NCBI GenBank assembly: GCA_020437105.1
Contig: JAGQWR010000112.1
Span: 291-40,842, forward strand
Length of the DNA stretch: 40,552 nucleotides
From: Saprospiraceae bacterium
GTDB taxonomy: Bacteria; Bacteroidota; Bacteroidia; Chitinophagales; Saprospiraceae
Direction of reading: 5' to 3'
The notes under the pieces are model-generated. The model was not told where the DNA came from. It searched no databases and saw only the letters and a list, made by a program, of their open reading frames with translations. A program made the translations under genes and the position numbers. Below, piece after piece: positions 34,454-40,552 of this stretch. Within the stretch, counting starts at the first letter, position 1; the number at the start of each line of letters is the position of its first letter.

Positions 34454-36382
34454 ATGAATGCCAAGCTTCAGATCGTTATGTTTACCTATGGGTTGCCCTT
34501 TACGGACAATACCCTGGATCAACAGGCTTTGGGAGGTGCAGAAACTGCTTTTATTTATATCGGCAGAGAGCTGGCAAAATTAGGGCATCAGGTAACCGCC
34601 TTCTGTGTTTGTACCCAGCCAGGTTCATTTAATGGAGTACATTATCAACATATAGATACCTTTGAATCCTGGCGTAAAAGCAGTTCTTGCGACCTCTTTA
34701 TTTGCTCCCGGTTCTATCAGGTTTTTGCCCAAAAAATAAATGCAAAGGTAAAAGTTCTTTGGTTGCACGACCATCTGGTTGAGGCAAACGTACCGGAGCT
34801 TAGTCCGGTATTGCCACAGATAGATTACCTGTACTGTGTTTCAAATTATCATAAAGAATATATCGGTAAGCTTATTCCTGCACACAAAAATAAAATCCAC
34901 GTTACGCATAATGGAGTGGACCATGCGCTGATAGATTCAATCCGCCAGGTCAACAAGGGGAAGCGGCATAAAATGATGTACATTTCCCGTCCGGAAAGAG
35001 GTATTCATGAAGCACTGAATATCTTCCAGAAACTAAATGATAAAAGCCTGGAATTTCTGATTTGTTCCTACCCTTACCCCAATGAGCAAATGGGGCAGCA
35101 ACTAGATCCTGTCGCCCGGCAGTTTATTCAACAGGGATTTAATCTTCAATTCGGACAATTTTCAAAGGCAGACCTTTACCAACATATCACTGAAAGTAAA
35201 CTGGTCATTTATCCCTCGAATACTCCCGAAGTCTTTTGTATAGCCGCAGTAGAAGCACAAGCCTGTGGCACGGTTTTCCTTGCCCGAGAATTAGGCGCAC
35301 TTGCAGAGACAGTAGGCTACCCTTGTCAAAAAGGAACAGATCCGACTGGTTTTTTCAATGCCACACAACAGGTATTGGCATCGCCAGATTTTAGAATGGT
35401 ACTCGAACAAATGGGGCTCCAGCATGCACGACAATTTTCCTGGGATCGGGTAGCCAAACAGTTTGTGGATGAAGCCAGCTCTTTTTCAAACCAATTAAAA
35501 ACAGAAAAGAGTCCCAGTCATAATCCAACGATTCCGCTCAGTCCGAAGTCCTTACACATAAATAAAACGCCGCCTTTAGCCTCAAAGGATTATCCATTGA
35601 TCAGTTGCCTGACCGTCACCAAGGACAGAATTGTTTTATTGAAAGAGTCTATCCAGTGCTTCTTAACCCAAAGTTATCCCAACAAGGAACTCATTATTGT
35701 TGCCATGGGAGATAAAATGTATCATAAAGCTCTGGAATCCTATATAGAAAAATTAGAAGCTCCATCCCTAAAATTGATTTGGGCAGAGTCGGAGGATTAT
35801 AGCTTAGGGAAGGCCCGAAATCAAAGCCTGCAAGCGGCGAGCGGCGATGTAATTTGCATCTGGGATGATGACGATTTATACCATCCGGAACGATTAATGA
35901 GCCAATATCAGCACATGATAGCTCAAGGTGCAGAGGGTTGTTGCCTTACAGACTTCTTACAATTTTTCCAAAAAGATCAAGATTTATTCTGGGTAGATTG
36001 GAAATTCCAGGGCAATCTTCAAGGACATGATGCGATGCTGCCCGGTAGTTTGATGGCTATCAAAAAATCTTATTTTCAATATCCTGAAACCGGAGATAAA
36101 GCCCATATCGCAGAAGATAATTTCCTAATGGACCAGATTGCCAAACGTATAAAAATTGTGGGTTTAGACGATTGCGGCTATCTCTATGTATATCGTTACC
36201 ACTCCCGAAATGTCCATCCCGAAAATCATCATCGCCGGGTTGGCGCCTATGGAAATCAAACCGCTGATTTTTTGAAAAAACATGGTTCTCAATTAATGGA
36301 AGCACTCCAAATTTATTCCCTTCCTCAACCTGTGAAGGTTAAAGAGCGAGGTGGTGAAATTTTTTATCAGTATTTAGATTAG
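34454..36382 (+). CDS. GT4-GT2 fusion glycosyltransferase (642 aa)
   Basis: The N-terminal 340 residues form a GT-B fold family 4 enzyme: GGAETAFIYIGREL near residue 27, THNGVDH at about 152 and the catalytic-site block PEVFCIAAVEAQACG (about 258-272) with its paired glutamates. After a Ser/Pro/Thr-rich linker (about 345-378), a GT2 domain begins (YPLISCLTVTKDR) with WDDDD from Trp470, the paralogue of the enzymes at 31757 and 36428. One polypeptide may therefore add two successive sugars. It starts 19 bp after the preceding gene, consistent with an operon. Confidence 0.9.
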   Translation: MNAKLQIVMFTYGLPFTDNTLDQQALGGAETAFIYIGRELAKLGHQVTAFCVCTQPGSFNGVHYQHIDTFESWRKSSSCDLFICSRFYQVFAQKINAKVKVLWLHDHLVEANVPELSPVLPQIDYLYCVSNYHKEYIGKLIPAHKNKIHVTHNGVDHALIDSIRQVNKGKRHKMMYISRPERGIHEALNIFQKLNDKSLEFLICSYPYPNEQMGQQLDPVARQFIQQGFNLQFGQFSKADLYQHITESKLVIYPSNTPEVFCIAAVEAQACGTVFLARELGALAETVGYPCQKGTDPTGFFNATQQVLASPDFRMVLEQMGLQHARQFSWDRVAKQFVDEASSFSNQLKTEKSPSHNPTIPLSPKSLHINKTPPLASKDYPLISCLTVTKDRIVLLKESIQCFLTQSYPNKELIIVAMGDKMYHKALESYIEKLEAPSLKLIWAESEDYSLGKARNQSLQAASGDVICIWDDDDLYHPERLMSQYQHMIAQGAEGCCLTDFLQFFQKDQDLFWVDWKFQGNLQGHDAMLPGSLMAIKKSYFQYPETGDKAHIAEDNFLMDQIAKRIKIVGLDDCGYLYVYRYHSRNVHPENHHRRVGAYGNQTADFLKKHGSQLMEALQIYSLPQPVKVKERGGEIFYQYLD

Positions 36383-36427
36383 AATAGGGGTATAAATCAA
36401 GATTTTTAACAAGAATTATAGCCAAAA

Positions 36428-37216
36428 ATGGCAAATCAACTTCCTAAGATCAGTTGTCTAACGGTTACCCTGAATCGGGTTGTCTTACTCAAACAGGCCA
36501 TTCATTGTTATTTGAGACAAACCTATCCGAATAAAGAATTAATAATTGTTACAGCCGGAGGAAAACGGTACCAGCAAGCCATCACAGATTTTGTGAAAAT
36601 GCTGGATCGATCTGATATTAAGACCATCTTTTTACCAGAAGACCGCGGACACTTAGGAAACCTGCGCAACACATCCATGGAAGCTGCAACCGGTGAAGTG
36701 ATCTGCCAATGGGATGATGACGATCTCTACCACCCGGAGCGCCTGGCAAATCAATTTGCTCAAATGGTTCAACGAAAAGCCCAAGCCAGTTTCCTGACAG
36801 ATCACCTGCAATTTTTCACCTATACCAGAGAATTATTCTGGGTTGACTGGACGGCCGGTGGACGTATTCAAGGAAAGGAACAACAGATGCCCGCCACTCT
36901 GATGATGTTTAAGGATGATCGATTTAGATATATTGACCGCCCCGGTGGAGGCGAAGATTGCGAATTTCGGGATATGTTTATAGACCAGGTGCCGGTTGCA
37001 AATCTGAGTGGAATTGGGCATGTATTTATTTATCGGTATCACGGGGCGAATGTATTGTCTCAGGAACATCACCGCCATATCGCTAAGTTTAGTAATGGAG
37101 TTGAATATTTTCAGCAAAACAGACAACAACTCCTTTGGGCGCTCTCCGGATACCAATTACCACGCCCATTTAGTGTAAAAGAGAGAAGCGGGGCAACGGT
37201 TTTTCAACTTTATTAA
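36428..37216 (+). CDS. family 2 glycosyltransferase, paralogue (262 aa)
   Basis: A stand-alone GT2 with the same signature series as its two paralogues: ISCLTVTLNRVVLLKQAI, TYPNKELIIVTAGG, WDDDD from Trp95 within WDDDDLYHPERL, FWVDW, and FIYRYHGANV near the C-terminus. Differences cluster in the region after FWVDW, where acceptor specificity is often set, so the three copies may use different acceptors. It starts 45 bp after the GT4-GT2 gene. Confidence 0.88.
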   Translation: MANQLPKISCLTVTLNRVVLLKQAIHCYLRQTYPNKELIIVTAGGKRYQQAITDFVKMLDRSDIKTIFLPEDRGHLGNLRNTSMEAATGEVICQWDDDDLYHPERLANQFAQMVQRKAQASFLTDHLQFFTYTRELFWVDWTAGGRIQGKEQQMPATLMMFKDDRFRYIDRPGGGEDCEFRDMFIDQVPVANLSGIGHVFIYRYHGANVLSQEHHRHIAKFSNGVEYFQQNRQQLLWALSGYQLPRPFSVKERSGATVFQLY

Positions 37217-37489
37217 ACACACCTTTCTCCATTTATAAGGTGCCGGGTTTATATTTCCAAAGGTATTGATCCTTACAAATAGTCAAACTATGTACCTTCC
37301 TTTGGACTCCCTGTCCAATATTCGTAAATATCAATTCATTTATCTGACACTAATCTAAATCGAGGTTTTTTGACAACTTTACCTCTTGGTGATGCCACTT
37401 GCACCCTTTGGGAGCCTTCCCTCTATTCCTTAGAGCCTGCTACTTCTATAAATAATTATCATTTTTAAATCATTTAAAAATAGTAAACC
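37217..37489. other. intergenic gap before the methyltransferase
   Basis: There are 273 bp without a gene, larger than other gaps in the cluster. It is A/T-rich with short inverted repeats but no strong terminator. A promoter for the methyltransferase may lie here. Confidence 0.3.
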
Positions 37490-38212
37490 ATGCAGATTTG
37501 TAACATTGATGGTATTAAGTACAGAATTACGAATCCAAACGATATCATTCAACGTCAGTTGATCCAGGGTGTTCAGTGGGATAGAAATCTTTATCAGCTT
37601 ATTTACGAATTGATTAAAGAATTTAATTGCCAAAGCCTGTTAAATGTAGGCTGTCATATTGGGACACTTTGCCTGCCTATTTCCAGGTATATTAAACAAG
37701 TGACAGCGATTGAAGCATTTCCACCTACCTATGAATTGCTGCTGGAAAATATTCAATTGAATCAAATAAAAAATATTCAAACATTCAATTTTGCATTGGG
37801 AAACGAATCGGATGTCATTTATTTTATGGACCAACAAACAGAACGGGTTAGCAATAATACCGGAGGAATGCATGTATTTACAAAAACAGATATACTTGAA
37901 AATAGAAAATCTTCACACCTGGTCTCCATGCAATTAACAGGGGATATGAAACGCCTGGATGACTTAAAAGAAATAGAGCCTTTTGATATTTTATTAATTG
38001 ATGTTGAAGGCAGCGAAAATGCACTCCTGGAGGGTGCAAGAAATACAATTGAAAAAAACCGCCCAATTCTAATTATCGAAATATGGGACGATCAAAAACG
38101 AATTGAAGAAAATATGGCGGAAAGTCGTTTTGATGTAATCGAAAAAATACTGGATATGGGGTACACTCTTCGCAGACAACAAGGAGATGATTTTATTTTT
38201 ATCCCGACATAG
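37490..38212 (+). CDS. FkbM-family methyltransferase (240 aa)
   Basis: SAM-binding motif I is LLNVGCHIGTLCLPIS (from about residue 50), followed by the acidic TAIEAFPPTYELL block. The FkbM-type post-motif DILLIDVEGSENALLEGA contains Asp171. Enzymes of this family O-methylate sugars and other hydroxyls, and often accompany glycosyltransferase clusters that build methylated surface glycans. Placed last in this cluster, it is a candidate for capping or trimming the glycan. No membrane segment is visible. Confidence 0.88.
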   Translation: MQICNIDGIKYRITNPNDIIQRQLIQGVQWDRNLYQLIYELIKEFNCQSLLNVGCHIGTLCLPISRYIKQVTAIEAFPPTYELLLENIQLNQIKNIQTFNFALGNESDVIYFMDQQTERVSNNTGGMHVFTKTDILENRKSSHLVSMQLTGDMKRLDDLKEIEPFDILLIDVEGSENALLEGARNTIEKNRPILIIEIWDDQKRIEENMAESRFDVIEKILDMGYTLRRQQGDDFIFIPT

Positions 38213-38420
38213 GGAAATTGTTAATCTTTATCCTTGTTGAATAGACAAACGTTGTGGATAATGTGGTAGCCTTGTTTCTCTTGATAGGGTTGCCTCTATT
38301 TTTTGGGTAGAGTGAAAGAATGAACATTTGATCTGTTATCTGGTAAGCTCCTGGTTATCACTTTGAAAACCAAAATGGATCTGGATCTGTCTATCCGGAT
38401 TTGAATTTTTTCCCAATTTG
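38213..38420. other. intergenic DNA after the methyltransferase
   Basis: About 210 bp with no gene recognised. It contains several TTTG words (for example around 38328 and 38360) that could be promoter parts for the small frame that follows, but no exact TTTG/TAnnTTTG spacing was found. Confidence 0.3.
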
Positions 38421-38531
38421 ATGGATCCGTCCTGCCTGATTAGCGTTTCGGCATCGGAAATCCTGATCAATTTGGTGTTTGTGTTTTCCAGCATCGGCAT
38501 CACTTTGGTAATTTATTTCTTCAAATGGTAA
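38421..38531 (+). CDS. possible 36-aa single-span membrane peptide
   Basis: The frame starts MDPSCLISVSASEI, continues with one strongly hydrophobic segment of about 18 residues and ends in a basic/aromatic tail (YFFKW). The stop codon TAA runs into a perfect hairpin, so the layout is that of a short transcript. It was too short for routine gene calling. It may be coincidental: no homologue is known to me and no strong start signal precedes the ATG. Confidence 0.35.
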   Translation: MDPSCLISVSASEILINLVFVFSSIGITLVIYFFKW

Positions 38532-38560
38532 ACCTGGCTCCAGTATTTCGGAGCCAGGTT
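38531..38560 (+). terminator. strong intrinsic terminator-like hairpin
   Basis: A perfect 11-bp stem (AACCTGGCTCC / GGAGCCAGGTT) with an eight-base loop (AGTATTTC) is followed by TGTTAATTAA. It separates the glycosylation cluster from the converging broken genes and could act in both directions. Confidence 0.7.
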
Positions 38561-38614
38561 TGTTAATTAAAATGGGGGGTAGGGTGGCCAATTTGCCACC
38601 GGTTTTGGGATGTA

Positions 38615-39028
38615 CTAATAACTGACTGCCCGGGCTGCGACAGTTGATGAGGGAACGGGTTTTGAGATTTCCCGACCCAATAAGTTCGCAATTGCGGCAC
38701 TTTGTTTCAGGCAGTTTTCATGCAGGCCGATGCCATTGGTGTAGCCTCCGGTAAAGTACAGTCCGCTTTCTCCCTGTAGCTTCGGTAATTTGCGCTGCGC
38801 TTCCTGTAGGTCAAAATCACAAATATTTCGACTGAATGTTTTTACAAGGGCTTGCCCGGATGGATCCCGCAAAATGTATTTATCCGCGATCTCCCGACTG
38901 GGGTTGACGGTTACAAAGAATTGATCCTGGTCGCCCTCATTACGATTTTCACCAATGCCGGACAGATTCTGATGCTCGTTGCAATTATAGGTAATGGTAT
39001 ATTCTTCAGAAGAACCAGACGTTCCTTG
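38615..39028 (-). pseudogene. C-terminal remnant of an FAD-dependent oxidoreductase
   Basis: The frame encodes EEYTITYNCNEHQNL, then DQFFVTVNPSREI, and near the end LYFTGGYTNGIGLHENCLKQ, the FAD-binding C-terminal block of amine-oxidase-like, COG2907-type proteins. Only about 135 residues remain of a protein that usually exceeds 400, and there is no start codon or N-terminal nucleotide-binding motif. Upstream it runs directly into the end of a histidine kinase ATPase domain in a different frame, so the fragment was joined by rearrangement, not by simple gene order. Confidence 0.7.
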
Positions 39029-40497
39029 CTACTACTCATCCCTTTGCCGGTATGAAATCCGGTATTTCGTGTCCTTAGTGCTTCTTCCCGCCCAATTCCA
39101 TTGTCTTCAATGGTACAAATAAGTTGATCATCTCCGTTGGTATTAAATTGGACAGACAGCTTTCGGGTACCTTCCCGATGCAGCAGTCCATGCCAGATCG
39201 CATTTTCCACAAAGGGCTGAAGGAGCAAGGTTTGAACTTTATATTCGTCCAGATCAAGCCCGGGCTGCAAGTTGAGCTTGAATTCGAAGGTGTCGTAAAA
39301 ACGAAGGGATTCGAGTTCTACATAGAGTTGAAGAATCTCTACCTCCTCACGCCAACTCAAAAAATTCGCGCTCACTATGGGTTAATACCAGGTGGAGCAA
39401 TTTCGAAAACTTGGAAAGGTACATGGCTGCTCCGTCGCTCTTGCCTGTAAGGATCAGTTCCTGGATAGAGTTTAGTGCGTTGAACAGGAAGTGGGGATTC
39501 ATCTGTAAACGCAAGCTTTGAAGTTTGGCTTCTGCCGCTTTTCACTGACTATTAACCTTCTCAAGTAGTGCCTTTCGGCGGGCTTCTTCACTTCGTAAAA
39601 GTGCAATTTTGCTGCTTACGAGAGAGGCAATAGCTGTAAATAATTGAAGATGCCAGGAGGTGTAAAAATGCTCCCGGGAGTGCTCCGTATCGATCACACC
39701 AATAACCCGGTCGCCATCCAGAATTGGCACCGCTAATTCAGAGCGCCGTCGGACGTTATCGGGGATATACCGGATGTCAGAGGCAGTATCAGAAACCAGT
39801 TCAGCCTGCCTTGTTTGCGCTACGGTTCCTACTATTCCTTGGCCTATCGGAATTTCTATGGGATTAATAATCGTCGGGAGATAATGCACAAAAAGTGAAA
39901 AATTCAGCCGGTTCCGGGATGGTATGGAAAATCCCGGTAGCCAGGTCTGCTGCTACGTATCCCTTTTTCACAGGATAGAAAATGGTGGTCCCAAAGGTAT
40001 CAAACTGCATACTTCTGATGGAAGAAACAGCGGGTGGGAATGGCAACGGAAATGCCTGAAAAATGGCCTTGTCTGTCTCCCAGGTAAAAAAGCCTTTAGT
40101 GCTTAGTATAGTAGGTGGCTGATCTTTAAGTTGGAAAATGGCGCAGGGCCGGCCCCCGGCAAGTGTGTCAAAGGGTATTTCCGCAAATCCCCATCGATCA
40201 TTCGTGGATCTCCAGACCTTGTGTTGGGAAAGAACCCAGATTCGGTTCTCGTTGTCACAAAAAGCCTGAGCTATATTTCCCGGAAAGGCATGTTTATATA
40301 CATTCCGGCCATCAAAACGCTGTATCGTTTCACTAGATGCTATCCAGAGAAATTGCTCCTGACCTTGAAAAACCATGGAGATATAGGAGGTATCTAATCC
40401 CTGTTCAGCTCCAAAAAACCTGGGCGTGAAATTCCGGCGGCTGGGCGATGGCCAGCCGTGAACCGATGAGTAGCGTAAAAAGAAAAAAGACCCGCAT
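39003..40497 (-). pseudogene. broken propeller-GAF-LytS-type sensor histidine kinase
   Basis: Parts in order: ATG at 40497 with a signal peptide (MRVFFLFTLLIGSRLAIAQ); a frameshift at an A6 run (40413-40418; five A would restore the frame); a propeller N-terminus (FLWIASSETIQRFDG); a jump without the rest of the propeller or a membrane segment to a truncated GAF domain (IINPIEIPIGQGIVGTVA); an in-frame TGA (39542-39544) followed in the same frame by KAAEAKLQSLRLQMNPHFLF (His codon at 39491-39493); a second frameshift at an A6 run (39359-39364); and an ATPase domain with FVENAIWHG and DNGIGRE. It ends at GKGMSSSKERLVLL where the oxidoreductase fragment begins. Four separate lesions make a functional kinase unlikely unless the assembly is faulty. 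Confidence 0.8.
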
Positions 40498-40552
40498 CAA
40501 TTTGCATGGATTAGCATTCTAATGTACGCAAACTTTTTGTTCGGTTAAAGAC

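Noticed and set aside
17672..38212. Capsule or O-antigen polysaccharide locus
   Set aside because: No flippase, polymerase, initiating transferase, export or sugar-nucleotide genes were seen, and the centre of the cluster is a giant protein.
38391..38591. 66-residue frame on the minus strand
   Set aside because: It runs through both arms of the terminator hairpin and has no coding features.
39359..39364. Programmed frameshift in the kinase
   Set aside because: A second homopolymer shift, an in-frame stop and missing domains in the same gene make decay or sequence error far more likely.

Overview
The window looks like a chromosomal piece of a Bacteroidota bacterium, probably near the Saprospiria or Chitinophagia. 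The basis is family content: SusC-like TonB receptors with a carboxypeptidase-regulatory N-terminus, an ECF sigma / FecR / STN-TonB receptor / DUF4249 locus, a four-helix-bundle S23 protein, a SWIM protein, a LytS-type kinase with a propeller sensor, and starts without clear Shine-Dalgarno sequences. No rRNA, tRNA or CRISPR array was seen.

Left part (1-17.4 kb). A conserved hypothetical gene (minus strand) is followed by a two-gene plus-strand operon: a lipoprotein and a secreted mono-haem c-type cytochrome. After about 1 kb of palindrome-rich non-coding DNA come a small membrane protein and a convergent SWIM zinc-finger gene. A long minus-strand series follows: TonB receptor, two paralogous small beta-barrel proteins, a lipoprotein, then the DUF4249 / TonB-STN / FecR / ECF sigma locus. 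The intergenic DNA here is unusually structured. It holds tandem arrays of 7-, 8- and 9-bp units, some mixed with mini-hairpins that have three-base loops (GCA or GAA on one strand). An S23 four-helix-bundle gene sits inside the Fec-type locus between two heptamer arrays.

Middle (17.6-38.2 kb). A plus-strand block appears devoted to one giant protein and its likely modification. First is a fused tandem GT71-like glycosyltransferase. After 0.5 kb of AT-rich DNA comes an 11.4-kb gene for a 3790-residue protein with about five LysM-like modules and about 22 scattered collagen-like Gly-X-Thr/Ser-Gly tetrapeptides, with no visible signal peptide or type IX sorting domain. Downstream, closely spaced, are a GT2 enzyme, a GT2-TPR-GT2 enzyme, a GT4-GT2 fusion, another GT2 and a FkbM methyltransferase. 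I infer a protein-glycosylation locus in which the giant protein is the acceptor and the GXTG motifs are candidate sites. This is the strongest candidate for an undescribed system.

Right end (38.2-40.5 kb). A possible 36-residue membrane peptide ends in a perfect hairpin. Beyond it lies a minus-strand mosaic of broken genes: a propeller/GAF/LytS-type histidine kinase carrying two homopolymer frameshifts, an in-frame stop and an apparent internal deletion, joined to the C-terminal end of an FAD-dependent oxidoreductase.
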